Assembly (NCBI GenBank): GCA_022844165.1
Contig: JALHMH010000010.1
Location: 1 to 58,356, forward strand
DNA: 58,356 bases
Reading direction: 5' to 3'
Source of the DNA: Lysobacterales bacterium
GTDB taxonomy: Bacteria > Pseudomonadota > Gammaproteobacteria > Xanthomonadales > SZUA-5
Below, one piece after another: positions 1 through 8,073 of the stretch. The translations under genes were made by a program, and so were the position numbers. How positions within the stretch are numbered: position 1 is the stretch's first letter; every line of letters begins with the position of its first letter. The notes beneath the pieces were generated by a model, which did not search any database, was not told the DNA's origin, and saw nothing but the letters and a program-made list of their open reading frames with translations.

Positions 1-489
1 GCCTTGTCCGGCGGCAGCTGCGCGATCGCCACGCCGAGCAGCACCACCAATCAGCCGCTCGATCAACGCTATCGGTACGATGTCTACGGCAACCTGATCC
101 GCCAGTATCACAACGGCCAATGGATGAGCGGCGGCGCCGCCACCATGGGTCCGCAGGGTGTCGAGAGTTATACCTACGACAAACTGCATCGGCTCACCGT
201 CGTCAGCCGCAGTGGTTTGGCTGCACCGCAAACCGTGGAATACAGCTACGATGCGCTTGGCCGGCTGCAATACAAGTCCGATTACTCCACCGGCACGCCT
301 GGCGCTTATCAGTATCAAAGCGGCAGCCATCGTTTGCAGTCGATCGCGCTCAGCACCGGCAGCAGCGCCAGCTACTTGCACGATGCCAACGGCAACGTCA
401 CACAGCGCAGCGAAGGCCCGGTACCCACGCTGATGGTGTACGACATCGACAATCTGCCGCGCGAGAGAACAAGGACACGCACTGTCTGA
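1..489 (+). CDS. RHS/YD-repeat protein, C-terminal-side fragment
   Basis: The frame is open from the left window edge and stops at 487-489, so the 5' end lies outside. The translation carries successive YD-repeat signatures: YRYDVYGNLI, YTYDKLHRLT, YSYDALGRLQ, YLHDANGNVTQ and YDIDNLPRE. Such repeats build the beta-barrel cocoon of RHS/YD toxins and wall-associated proteins, which are secreted or surface-exposed. After the last repeat the frame runs into a short unrelated basic stretch (RERTRTRTV) and ends with no RHS core motif or toxin domain. Directly downstream are palindromes and a transposase gene. The gene therefore looks 3'-truncated, probably by the mobile module to its right. Family is certain; function and intactness are unknown. 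Confidence 0.8.
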   Translation, partial: ALSGGSCAIATPSSTTNQPLDQRYRYDVYGNLIRQYHNGQWMSGGAATMGPQGVESYTYDKLHRLTVVSRSGLAAPQTVEYSYDALGRLQYKSDYSTGTPGAYQYQSGSHRLQSIALSTGSSASYLHDANGNVTQRSEGPVPTLMVYDIDNLPRERTRTRTV

Positions 490-508
490 TTTCGAAGCGA
501 ACTGCATT

Positions 509-597
509 GGACGTCTAGAAGCTTAGACGTCCGAATCGGCTGGATGAGTTGGGTGGTTTTTAGCGCGCGGCCAACGCGCCCAGACGCCAGCGGCGTC
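509..597. repeat. Cluster of three short palindromes beside the RAYT gene
   Basis: Three hairpin-forming sequences lie in 90 bp: GGACGTCTA/TAGACGTCC (509-517 with 524-532), GCGCG/CGCGC (563-567 with 575-579) and GACGCC/GGCGTC (583-588 with 592-597). REP-associated transposases are typically flanked by cognate palindromes, so these are REP candidates, but the usual 5' GTAG tetranucleotide is not evident. The cluster separates the broken RHS gene from the transposase. Confidence 0.55.
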
Positions 598-625
598 AAA
601 AATGCGCGGTGAGTTTTGCTCACCG
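598..625 (-). terminator. Intrinsic terminator of the RAYT gene
   Basis: On the minus strand a 7-bp stem CGGTGAG/CTCACCG (607-613 with 619-625) with a 5-nt loop is followed four bases later by five Ts (598-602). The stem contains the transposase stop codon (620-622), so termination would occur immediately at the end of the gene. Confidence 0.6.
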
Positions 626-1627
626 GTTGGCGGCAAGGCTCCGTGCGTAGCCGATGCCTTTGAGCCACTGCTGGTTGAGCGCTTTGGCTTTCTCAGCCAT
701 CGCCTCAACGCCGCCAACGAATCGCTCGTACGCAGAGCGGAACCCTTTGACGTGGCCGATCCAAAAGTCGCCATGGATTCCAAGCTTTCGCAACGCCGGT
801 GGCTCGCTTGAAGCGATCACACCGCGTTTGCCGGGTTTGAGTTGGCGCCCGGTGTAGTCGACAAGTTCGATGTATTGCGCGCTGGTCATCGGCAGACGGC
901 TGCCGATAGGCTTTACGTCTCCATCGAACTTGTCGCCGCTCGGCAGGAACACTCCAAAGCCGGCGATCGGCATCAGCAATTTGTTGGCGTTGCTCGGATT
1001 CTTGCGCAACTCTGTTGTTCGCGCCTGCACGCTGGTGTGATCGGAACCTTCGACACTCTCAGCAATGCCGGCGCGCACGGGATTGAGATCGACGTACGCC
1101 ATGGCAGCGGCCAGCGCACACTCATCGTCGAGCAGCTGAGATTTGAAACGCCCCTCCCAGAATCGCCCGGTCACATCGTCCTCGGCGTTGGCGCGTCTGG
1201 CGATGTACTCGTCCAGACAGCGCATAAACCAAGACAAATCCATCAGCCGCTCGCGGCGAATGCCGACAGCGGTGGAACTGGCGAGCAGCGCGGCTTTCTT
1301 GGCTTCGCGTTGCTCAGGCTCGCGCGCTGGATACAGGCGCACCCAGCGCTCGACGACTTCGCTATCGCTCCAGCTTTTAGCAGCCTCGGGCTCGACGGAC
1401 AGCGCAACGTGCAAGTGATTGCTCATCACCGCGTACGCATAGATGCCAACGGCGAAGATCGAACCCAGCTCCAGAATCCGCGCCTCGATCATCGCCTTTC
1501 GCGGCGCATGATCGACGCCAGTGAGCGGATCGATTCCACACAGCCATGCCCGGCGCACGCAGCGCGTGACGCAGTGATAGAGGCCGTGCTGGCCTGGAAG
1601 AACGGTGAGCGCGCGAGCTTGAGTCAT
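620..1627 (-). CDS. REP-associated tyrosine transposase (RAYT, Y1/HUH family)
   Basis: This 335-residue protein is a single-strand DNA transposase of the IS200/IS605-like Y1 family. The N-terminal GLYHCVTRCVRR is the typical RAYT opening. SNHLHVAL about 70 residues further is the HUH metal-binding motif, and DLNPVRAGI with GRFWEGRFKSQ marks the core end. A C-terminal region of about 100 residues follows that is specific to longer RAYTs. The start MTQARAL at 1627 is chosen because homology begins just after it; in-frame ATGs at 1678 and 1732 would add unrelated residues. RAYTs are thought to mobilise short palindromic REP elements rather than themselves. Palindromes on both sides fit that. It seems intact. 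Family certain, activity inferred. Confidence 0.85.
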   Translation of the reverse strand: MTQARALTVLPGQHGLYHCVTRCVRRAWLCGIDPLTGVDHAPRKAMIEARILELGSIFAVGIYAYAVMSNHLHVALSVEPEAAKSWSDSEVVERWVRLYPAREPEQREAKKAALLASSTAVGIRRERLMDLSWFMRCLDEYIARRANAEDDVTGRFWEGRFKSQLLDDECALAAAMAYVDLNPVRAGIAESVEGSDHTSVQARTTELRKNPSNANKLLMPIAGFGVFLPSGDKFDGDVKPIGSRLPMTSAQYIELVDYTGRQLKPGKRGVIASSEPPALRKLGIHGDFWIGHVKGFRSAYERFVGGVEAMAEKAKALNQQWLKGIGYARSLAANR

Positions 1628-1683
1628 GCGCGCAGCATGGCGCAGCGTGATGAGATTGTCTGTCAGCGTAAGGCGCATCGTGG

Positions 1684-1724
1684 TGTCAGAGTTTTCTGAC
1701 AAGTAAAAAGCGATCGGGCTTTTT
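1684..1724. repeat. Paired hairpins upstream of the RAYT gene
   Basis: Two hairpins stand next to each other: TGTCAGA/TCTGACA (1684-1690 with 1695-1701) and AAAAAGC/GCTTTTT (1705-1711 with 1718-1724). The second has an A-tract and a T-tract arm, so it could terminate transcription in either direction. Both lie in the 5' flank of the RAYT gene and mirror the palindromes at its other end. Confidence 0.5.
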
Positions 1725-1778
1725 CGAAGCAAGGGAACTTGGCTTGAAGTTCATCGAGTTTGCGCTGTTGCTCTGCGT

Positions 1779-1847
1779 ATTCCACGCCATGCCGGTCACC
1801 GATTCCACGGCATGCCGGTCACCGATTCCACGGCATGCCGGTCGGGT
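1779..1847 (+). repeat. Three 23-bp direct repeats, IS21-family-type terminal repeats
   Basis: The unit ATTCCACGGCATGCCGGTCA plus CCG occurs three times in tandem at 1779-1801, 1802-1824 and 1825-1847. The first copy has one base change (GCC for GGC) and the last diverges at its final bases. Multiple short terminal repeats at one end are characteristic of IS21-like elements, where they bind the transposase. An IstA-like reading frame begins about 70 bp further on, which supports this reading. No matching inverted set was found elsewhere in the window. Confidence 0.75.
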
Positions 1848-1919
1848 TGCAACGGGTAACTCAACTTTCGTCCACTGCGCGTTTTTGGAGATGCGTCGGT
1901 GGCACAAGCGAGGTTATCT

Positions 1920-2186
1920 ATGCGCAAGATTTTGGAGATTCTGAAGAGGCACTTTGAGGGGAAGGAAACGGGGCGGTCGATTGCGCTTTCCTTGGTGATG
2001 GCGCTGTCGACGGTGCAGGAGTGTTTGCGTCGGTTCGCGAAAGCGGGCCTTACGTGGCCGGTCTCGCTGGATGAAGCGGCGTTGGAGGTTCTTCTGTATC
2101 CGCCGCGCGTTCAGCCAGCGGCGTTCGTGTGGCCTGACTTTGCGGCGGTGCAGTCGTTGCTACTGAGCCACAAAGGGAAGGCATGA
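1920..2186 (+). pseudogene. IstA-like transposase, N-terminal fragment
   Basis: The 88-residue product begins MRKILEILKRHFEGK and continues with GRSIALSLVMALSTVQECLR, an IstA-type N-terminal helix-turn-helix. It is followed by AGLTWPVSLDEAALEVLLYP, also typical of IS21 transposases. Full-length IstA proteins are several hundred residues long and carry an integrase core, absent here. The frame ends at a stop shortly after the HTH. ATG 1920 is chosen because family homology starts at that residue. This is a decayed fragment that might at most bind the adjacent terminal repeats. Confidence 0.7.
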
Positions 2187-2429
2187 CGCGCCGCGAAGCA
2201 GAGAGCTGAAAAAGATCCAGCATCACCAAGTCAAGTTCGGCGCGACACCCTCACGGCCATTGGCCGAGCCGAACCCGCGCAGAGCGATCTGCTCCATGCA
2301 TCTGGCGCGAAATCACCACCCGAGCATCCTCGGTAACGTTGGCGAGATTCGCCTTGACGGTCTTGCAATCACGCAAGCCAGGGGGTGTCACTATCCAAGT
2401 CAATTCGTTCGATATAAGTAACTCGACTG
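2187..2429. other. Intergenic, nothing recognised
   Basis: This stretch lies between the IS21 remnant and the end of the kinase gene. No convincing reading frame, tRNA, terminator with a T-run or long repeat was seen. It may hold the scar of the IS truncation, since IstA-like sequence stops abruptly at its left edge. Confidence 0.4.
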
Positions 2430-5414
2430 CTACTGCTCGGGACTTGCTTTCTCCGCTGAAGCAAGGCGTTGTCGCCATTCCTGCAGCGTCTGCGTAGCGC
2501 TCGACTTTGGCTCAGCTCGGCTCCATCGGGAATAGAGGTCGATCATTGCCTTATATCGATCAATCCGATCCCGAGGCAGGCGATAGTTAGTCCTGCTCCA
2601 AATATCGATCGACTCCGTCAGCGCGGCTTCAGCAACAGCAAAATTCCCCAGAGCAGCCTGGGCACTTCCAAAGCTCAGCAGGTATCTCGATAGAAAGTGT
2701 AGATGGCCCCCATTGAACAGCTCACGCGCCTTGGTTTCGATCGGAACCAAAAGCTCTAGCGCTTCCCGGTGACGTCCTTGCGCCACTCGAAGTCTTGCAA
2801 AAACAACTGTCGAAGTTATCGTGTCAAAGTGCTCATCACCCAGCAAATGTCGACGTTGGTTTAGGACGTTCTGGAGCAGTACTTCGGCTTCCGCATATTG
2901 CTCCAAGCGGATTAACACGCCACCTAGCATTGACTGAGTCAGCAAGGTCTCATTCTTCGGGACTCCGTTCTGAGGTAAGGCATTCAGTCTCCCCAACAGC
3001 GCGCCCGCCTCAGTGAGCTTATCTTGATCGAGCAATAGCAACGCCAGTATTCTGCCGGCGGCCTGCGTGTTTTGGTGGGCCGGGCCCAGCGAGGCTTCTG
3101 AATTCTGCATTGCCTCTCGTGCGGAAATTTCAGCTTCAGCGTGGCGTCCCAAGTCACGCAAACTTGACGCAACTGAACCGAGGGTTCTCAAAGTTAGCGG
3201 ATGCTGTGAACCAAGCACCCTTCGGCGCGCCGCCAGCGCGGATTGCATCAAAGTTAAGCCTTCCTCCGTTCGCCCCAAACGATGGACAGCGACGGCGAGG
3301 TTATTCAGTGTAGTGATGGTATTGCGGTGGTCCCGCCCGAGAACAGCCGTTCGGTGATCGAGTGTTTCGCGAAGCAAACGCTCGGCGGCTTCAAATTGAC
3401 CCTGGTTTGTTAGTAACGATCCGTAGTTGTTCATTGCAGTCAGGGTACGCGGATCCCGTTCTCCAAACAGATTACGACGTCGAGCGAGCGCCTCTTTATA
3501 GTAAGGCTCAGCTTCGTCATCACGGCCGGCGCCGGAAAGAAAAAAGCCGAGATACACCATTCCCTCGATGGTCTCAGGATGGTCAGGGCCATACGCCTGA
3601 AGCATTGAATTATGGAAATCCAAGAAGTAGGGCTCCGCCTCATCGTTCCTTCCTAGGGAACTTAGAATCAGTCCTTTAGTTAACAGCGACTCGATCGTCT
3701 CCCCTTTCTTGCCCAACAAGCGACTTTGAATCTCCACGGCATGTTGGGCCAGTGGCAGCGCGGTTTCACTTAGGCCGATGGATTCGTAAGCCTCGGCCAA
3801 CGCGTGGCTGAGCGCAGCATCGACAAGCGGTTGGTCTTTGAATTGTTCCGCGATAGCTGTTTTCGCTGGCGTCAATATCGAACCATCCACGACCGATATT
3901 GCAATGTCCGTGGCATTGAGCTGGAACCAAAGTTGTTTGAAGGCTTGTCGTTGTTCTTCGCTCGCCGCGTCCGCCGGCAGCGCTTCTATGGCGGCCAGTA
4001 CGGTCTCGCCGAGCCGCTGCCCGCTCTCTTGTGGATCGACTTGGCCCAGCATGTCGGATTGGAAATCAGCCACCTGTTGAGAGGTGTCGCGGGCTCGACG
4101 CAGGTCGTTGGCTTGTCGCCAAAGCACGGCTACCGAGATCACGAGCACTAGCGCAGTCAGTGTGCTCAGTCCCGCGGCTAGGCGGTGTCGCTTGAGAAAG
4201 CGACGCAGTCGGTAAACACGATCACCACGACGGGCGTCGATGGGCCTGGATTCACGGACGGCGGCGATGTCGTCGGCGAATGCGCGTGCGGTGGCATAGC
4301 GCTGCTCGGGCTCTTTGCGCAGTGCGCGAGCGAGGATCGCGTCGATATCGCCTTCGAGTTTGCTCTTCAGCTGCGCAGGACTGCACTGGCGCGCTTGGGC
4401 GATCTTGGTTTGCGTATCGAGTGGTAGTGCAGCGAATCGTTGGCTGGCGAGGGGCGGCACGCCGTACATTGCGAGTTCGAGTGCGGCTGGCACCGATAGC
4501 TCGGCAAGCTCCAGCGGTGCAACGCCGCACAGCAACTCATAGAGCAACACGCCGCAAGCGTAGACATCGGTGGCAGCGCTGCTGGGCTCGCCGCGGATCT
4601 GCTCCGGCGCTGCACTCGCCAGTGAGAAGTAGCGCTGGCCTTCGGCCGTCGATGTGCTGATATCGTCCAAGGCCTTGCCTATCCCGAAGTCCAGGATGCG
4701 AGGCTGGCTGCTGGCATCTACCAGAACGTTCTCCGCCTTGATATCGCGATGCACGATCAAGCGCTCGTGCGCGTACTGCAGACCCGAAAGCAACTGGCTC
4801 ACCAGCAACAGTCGCGCATCCATCGTCAGCGACTGCGCATTTGCATAGGCATCGATACTGATGCCGTCTACATACTCCATCGCCAGATACGGACGATCCT
4901 GATGGTCCGCTGCGTTGGCTCCCGGGTTTGCTGCGACGAAGCTGCCGGCATCGACCAGACGGGCGATGGCAGGATGACTGAGACTCGCCAACATCGCGCG
5001 CTCGGCGCGAAAACGCGCCAGCGCCGCAGGCGCAGCGCGACGGTTCGGCAATTTGATGGCGACCTGTTGCTCGCGTCCATCGACCTGACGTCCACCGAGA
5101 TACACCTGACCCATCCCGCCGACGCCGAGTAAACGTATCACCTTGAACGGACCAACGCTCGTTCCCTCGGCCAACGTCTCATGTGCCTTGGCGAAATCCT
5201 GCAGGGTGGCGCCCACGGTGGCCAAAACTTCCGAACCGGTCTGCCCCAGCGCGCGTTCGTGCGCCGCGAACAGCCGCTGCAGCGCATGCGCCAATGCTGG
5301 CTCATCCTGTGCAATGGCGGCCAAACGAGAGGCTCGAACCTGCGCGGTCTCGTCGACCCATTCGTCGAACAACAATGCGGCGCGTTGCAGAATCCCAATT
5401 CGCGGAGCGCTCAT
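2430..5414 (-). CDS. Membrane serine/threonine protein kinase with C-terminal TPR repeats
   Basis: The 994-residue protein has a Hanks-type kinase domain at about 90-390. It shows the glycine loop GVGGMGQVYLG, the catalytic lysine in VAIK (K121), HRDIKAENV (catalytic D224), DFG at 242-244 and APEQIRG at the end of the activation segment. One transmembrane helix follows at about 411-431. The rest, presumably outside the cytoplasmic membrane, is a long array of TPR-like repeats with recurring YxEALAxRRNLFGExDPRTL-type helices. The start overlaps the preceding sigma-factor stop by 4 bp (ATGA), so the pair is translationally coupled. Such pairs are common in Lysobacterales and myxobacteria; the kinase is likely to control the sigma factor or a shared response. 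Catalytic residues look complete; the target is unknown. Confidence 0.9.
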   Translation of the reverse strand: MSAPRIGILQRAALLFDEWVDETAQVRASRLAAIAQDEPALAHALQRLFAAHERALGQTGSEVLATVGATLQDFAKAHETLAEGTSVGPFKVIRLLGVGGMGQVYLGGRQVDGREQQVAIKLPNRRAAPAALARFRAERAMLASLSHPAIARLVDAGSFVAANPGANAADHQDRPYLAMEYVDGISIDAYANAQSLTMDARLLLVSQLLSGLQYAHERLIVHRDIKAENVLVDASSQPRILDFGIGKALDDISTSTAEGQRYFSLASAAPEQIRGEPSSAATDVYACGVLLYELLCGVAPLELAELSVPAALELAMYGVPPLASQRFAALPLDTQTKIAQARQCSPAQLKSKLEGDIDAILARALRKEPEQRYATARAFADDIAAVRESRPIDARRGDRVYRLRRFLKRHRLAAGLSTLTALVLVISVAVLWRQANDLRRARDTSQQVADFQSDMLGQVDPQESGQRLGETVLAAIEALPADAASEEQRQAFKQLWFQLNATDIAISVVDGSILTPAKTAIAEQFKDQPLVDAALSHALAEAYESIGLSETALPLAQHAVEIQSRLLGKKGETIESLLTKGLILSSLGRNDEAEPYFLDFHNSMLQAYGPDHPETIEGMVYLGFFLSGAGRDDEAEPYYKEALARRRNLFGERDPRTLTAMNNYGSLLTNQGQFEAAERLLRETLDHRTAVLGRDHRNTITTLNNLAVAVHRLGRTEEGLTLMQSALAARRRVLGSQHPLTLRTLGSVASSLRDLGRHAEAEISAREAMQNSEASLGPAHQNTQAAGRILALLLLDQDKLTEAGALLGRLNALPQNGVPKNETLLTQSMLGGVLIRLEQYAEAEVLLQNVLNQRRHLLGDEHFDTITSTVVFARLRVAQGRHREALELLVPIETKARELFNGGHLHFLSRYLLSFGSAQAALGNFAVAEAALTESIDIWSRTNYRLPRDRIDRYKAMIDLYSRWSRAEPKSSATQTLQEWRQRLASAEKASPEQ

Positions 5415-5992
5415 AGCGGACCGATATCGGACAGGTGATCGTTGAGAAATGCCATTGCGAACTGCCAGTCACGTTTGATCGTGGCCAACGAACGGCCGGC
5501 AACCATCGCTACTTCGTCGAACTTCATGCCGGAAAAGTAGCGCATCTCCACAACCTGCGCAGCCCGCGGCTGAACCAACTCCAGGGCACTTATGGCGCAG
5601 TCGAGTGCCAACAAGTCATGGCTATCGACCGATGACTCTTCGTGCGCCGACTCGGCTTGGCTCAGGCTCACACGGGTCCAGGAACCACCGCGCTTTTCGG
5701 CGGAGCGTTCGCGTACATGATCGATCAATACTCGCCGTATCACTTTCGCAGCAATGGCGAAGAAGTGGGCTCGGTCGGCGAAGGCGACGCCACGTTGCTC
5801 CACCAACCGCTCATACGAGGCGTGCACCAGATCGGTAGCCGATAGGATCTTTTTGTCGTCGGCGGACATGCGTCGAAAAGCGATTTGCTTCAGCACCGGA
5901 TATACCGCATCCATCAGGGCCGAGACCGCGCTGGCATCGCCCGATCGCCACTGCGCCAACAACCGCGTCACTTCTGACTGCTTGTGATCCAT
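5411..5992 (-). CDS. ECF-type RNA polymerase sigma factor
   Basis: A 193-residue sigma factor of the ECF subgroup paired with Ser/Thr kinases. Region 2 includes LKQIAFRRMSADDKKILSAT and DLVHASYERLVEQ; the segment AHFFAIAAKVIRRVLIDHVR corresponds to regions 2.3-2.4. Region 4 ends in RAAQVVEMRYFSGMKFDEVA followed by an HTH. It directs RNA polymerase to a dedicated regulon, perhaps including its own operon. No anti-sigma gene is adjacent; the downstream kinase overlaps it by 4 bp and probably fills the control role. The start is ATG 5992, and the length matches the family. Confidence 0.9.
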   Translation of the reverse strand: MDHKQSEVTRLLAQWRSGDASAVSALMDAVYPVLKQIAFRRMSADDKKILSATDLVHASYERLVEQRGVAFADRAHFFAIAAKVIRRVLIDHVRERSAEKRGGSWTRVSLSQAESAHEESSVDSHDLLALDCAISALELVQPRAAQVVEMRYFSGMKFDEVAMVAGRSLATIKRDWQFAMAFLNDHLSDIGPL

Positions 5993-6350
5993 TTTGATCT
6001 GTCGATGTCCGGCTGACGCGGGAGGGTGAATCCCACCGCCACGCGTTACGATTCGGGTGCGGCGGACAAATCGAAAGCAGTTCGCCTAGGCGGGCCGCAT
6101 TGACCTCACATTCTGTGACGATGCAGACACGCTGGCAAGTAGAGTGATGTCAGAACGAATAGTCCATGACGCGAGTCAGTCGGAACGGGATAGCCGTCCT
6201 TTGAACTCCGTGCAGGGCAAACCTATGTCCAATAGCAGTTGACCGGTGGCGCTCCGGCGTGGGGTTCTGGGCAGGTCAAAGTGGTGCTGACGCTGTCACA
6301 CATGGACGACCAGGCAATTCTCGATTCGCAGTAGTCGCGCCAACAAAGTT
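5993..6350. other. Intergenic region upstream of the sigma/kinase operon
   Basis: Stretch of about 360 bp between the sigma gene and the pth-derived duplication. No supported gene was found. A minus-strand frame near 6223-6350 ends in a cysteine-containing tail but has no start of its own and runs into the duplication and pth, so it is not annotated. The sigma-operon promoter should lie near 6000-6120 but no clear box could be assigned. Confidence 0.4.
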
Positions 6351-6440
6351 CAGCTGCGCGGCGCTTTCGATCTGTCCGGTGCGCTGAAACGGCACCACCT
6401 AAAGGGTGCTTCGATGGCTGCCCGAATCTGCGCTTCTTGC
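6351..6440 (-). pseudogene. Decayed duplicate of the pth 3' end
   Basis: Plus-strand 6351-6440 aligns with 6469-6560, the last codons of pth. Both have CAGCTG, then TTTCGATCTGTCC, a GGCAC block and GCTTCGAT near the same spacing. Read on the minus strand the copy gives QIRAAIEAPF and, after a frameshift, VVPFQRTGQIESAAQ. These match SIRTAIEASLDVVPLLRAGQ and IEKATQQ of Pth. It sits immediately downstream of the intact gene, so it is a tandem partial duplication that has drifted and is no longer coding. Confidence 0.7.
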
Positions 6441-6451
6441 GGCATTGCTGG

Positions 6452-7030
6452 CTAAGCTCGCTGCGTGTGCAGCTGTTGTGTGGCTTTTTCGATCTGTCCA
6501 GCGCGCAACAACGGCACGACATCGAGCGACGCTTCGATCGCTGTGCGAATCGACTTCTCGTCCGCGACTGATGCGCGGCCCAGAACCCAGGGCGTGACGA
6601 GTTCCTTTCGGCCTGGATGGCCGATGCCGATGCGCAAGCGGTTGAATTTGCCGTGCCCGAGTTGCGCGATGCTGTCGCGAATGCCGTTTTGGCCGCCGTG
6701 GCCACCGTCGAATTTGAGACGCGCGACGCCAGCTGGCAGATCCAGGTCGTCGTGTGCGATCAGCGCATCGATTGGATCGATCTTGTAGTAGTTCAGCAGC
6801 GCGGTCAAAGCGATGCCGCTCTTGTTCATGTAGGTCGTGGGCTTTGCCAGCCACAGCGGCTCATCACGACCGGTCAATCGGGCGACTTCGCAATGGAGCT
6901 TGCTCTCAAGCGAAAAACGCAGACCCAGGTGATTTGCCAGCGCATCGGCGAACCAGAAACCCGCATTGTGACGCTGTTCTGCGTGCTCTCGTCCGGGGTT
7001 GCCGAGGCCGACGATGAGGCGGATGGGCAT
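6452..7030 (-). CDS. pth: Peptidyl-tRNA hydrolase
   Basis: This 192-residue cytosolic enzyme cleaves the ester bond of peptidyl-tRNAs dropped from stalled ribosomes, recycling tRNA. Family marks are the N-terminal IVGLGNPGREHAEQRHNAGF, which includes the catalytic histidine (HNAG), then KPTTYMNKSG, AHDDLDLPAG and the glycine-rich GGHGGQNGIRD. Length is normal for bacterial Pth. It lies 172 bp downstream of rplY on the same strand, in the conserved prs-rplY-pth order; in many gammaproteobacteria ychF follows, but here ychF is 33 kb away. A hairpin between rplY and pth may attenuate readthrough. The 3' end has a decayed tandem copy just downstream. Confidence 0.96.
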   Translation of the reverse strand: MPIRLIVGLGNPGREHAEQRHNAGFWFADALANHLGLRFSLESKLHCEVARLTGRDEPLWLAKPTTYMNKSGIALTALLNYYKIDPIDALIAHDDLDLPAGVARLKFDGGHGGQNGIRDSIAQLGHGKFNRLRIGIGHPGRKELVTPWVLGRASVADEKSIRTAIEASLDVVPLLRAGQIEKATQQLHTQRA

Positions 7031-7163
7031 GGGAATCTTGCCAGTGTGATAGGCGTTGCGCGCAAGCTCGGTACGCTTTGAAACGCAAAGCGCTTGGGAC
7101 GCCTTGGCGGTTCTGCCTTGGCGATCGCAGCCGCCGCCAATGATGTGTCATGCAGCCGCGCCG

Positions 7164-7194
7164 AAAGCACTGGCGCTTGTCGCGCCAGCGCTTT
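7164..7194 (-). terminator. Hairpin after rplY
   Basis: A strong stem AAAGC.CTGGCGC / GCGCCAG.GCTTT (7164-7176 with 7182-7194, one mismatch) with a 5-nt loop lies 9 bp beyond the rplY stop. On the minus strand its arm ends in TTT but there is no long T-run, so termination may be partial. It may protect the rplY 3' end while allowing some readthrough into pth. Confidence 0.5.
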
Positions 7195-7202
7195 GATCCA
7201 GA

Positions 7203-7931
7203 TTACTTCTTCGCCGCGGGTTTGGCCGGGGCAGCCTTAGCCGGAGCGGCTTTAGCTGGTGCAGCGGCGGCTTTGGCTGGTGCGGCAGCGGCCTTTTTAC
7301 CTGCAGCCGGCGCCGGTGCAGCGCCTTCTGCGGGTGCCTCTGCCTGCTCCTCGACCGTCATGCGTGCAACCACCACCGCCAGATCGTGTTCGCGACCGAG
7401 CTTGAGCGACGGAATTGTCACGCCTTCCGGCAGTTTGATGTCGGACACATGGATCGTATCGCCAACTTTGAGATCGATCAGATCGATCTCCAGGAATTCC
7501 GGCAGATCCTTCGGGAAACACGCGATTTCGATGTCGTTCAACTCGTGCAGGATCAGCGCTCCACCGGTCTTTCCAGCGGGCGATTTTTCCTGATTCAAAA
7601 AGTGCAGCGGCACGCGCAGGCGCACGATTTCGTTTTCGAGTACGCGCTGGAAGTCGATGTGCGTCAACAGCGGTTTGTAGGGATGGCGCTGCAAATCGCG
7701 CACCAGCGCTTTCTGCGTTTCATTGCCGACATCGAGTTCCAGAATCGATGTGTAAAACCACTCGTTTCCGGCGTAGCGGTAGGCGAGCAACTGATCGAGT
7801 TGCAAAGCGCGCGGCGGCAGATCGCCACCATAAAGAATCGCCGGTACTTTGCCGGAACGACGCAGGCGGCGGCTCGCACCCTTCCCATTGTCGTCTCGGA
7901 ACTCGACCGGCACTTTTTGAATCTTGGCCAT
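7203..7931 (-). CDS. rplY: 50S ribosomal protein L25 (long CTC/TL5 type)
   Basis: The 242-residue protein has the N-terminal L25 domain that binds 5S rRNA (GKGASRRLRRSGKVPAILYG, residues about 16-35) and the second TL5/CTC beta domain (about 100-190). It ends in a low-complexity tail of repeated Ala-Pro-Ala-Lys units, about 50 residues, coded by GC-rich imperfect repeats at 7203-7340. Such basic tails are common in this form but vary in length through slippage. It is transcribed with prs upstream and pth downstream. The start at ATG 7931 has a GGAT ribosome-binding site. L25 stabilises the central protuberance and can respond to stress. Confidence 0.95.
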   Translation of the reverse strand: MAKIQKVPVEFRDDNGKGASRRLRRSGKVPAILYGGDLPPRALQLDQLLAYRYAGNEWFYTSILELDVGNETQKALVRDLQRHPYKPLLTHIDFQRVLENEIVRLRVPLHFLNQEKSPAGKTGGALILHELNDIEIACFPKDLPEFLEIDLIDLKVGDTIHVSDIKLPEGVTIPSLKLGREHDLAVVVARMTVEEQAEAPAEGAAPAPAAGKKAAAAPAKAAAAPAKAAPAKAAPAKPAAKK

Positions 7932-8073
7932 GTTGATGACATCCTTTTAGTGCGTTCCATGGATGGAAACGCGTCAGTTTCGATTCGCAAGCGCGTCCAG
8001 GCGCTCACGTCACCGCCGATCCATAAGCCACCCGCGACCAGGGGCTTCGAGCGATGAGCGGTACGGTCTGACC

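Larger units (their letters stand above)
1779..2186 (+). mobile_element. Truncated IS21-family element (left end)
   Basis: The remnant consists of the terminal repeats, a short leader and the first 88 codons of an IstA-like gene. The catalytic DDE domain, the istB helper ATPase gene and the other terminus are all missing, so the element cannot transpose by itself. It lies between the RAYT module and the kinase gene, making 0.5-2.2 kb a small zone of mobile DNA. Confidence 0.7.

Noticed and set aside
6223..6705. A 160-codon minus-strand frame ending in a cysteine-containing tail.
   Set aside because: It overlaps pth in another frame and runs through the decayed pth duplicate, so there is no continuous homology or plausible start for a separate gene.
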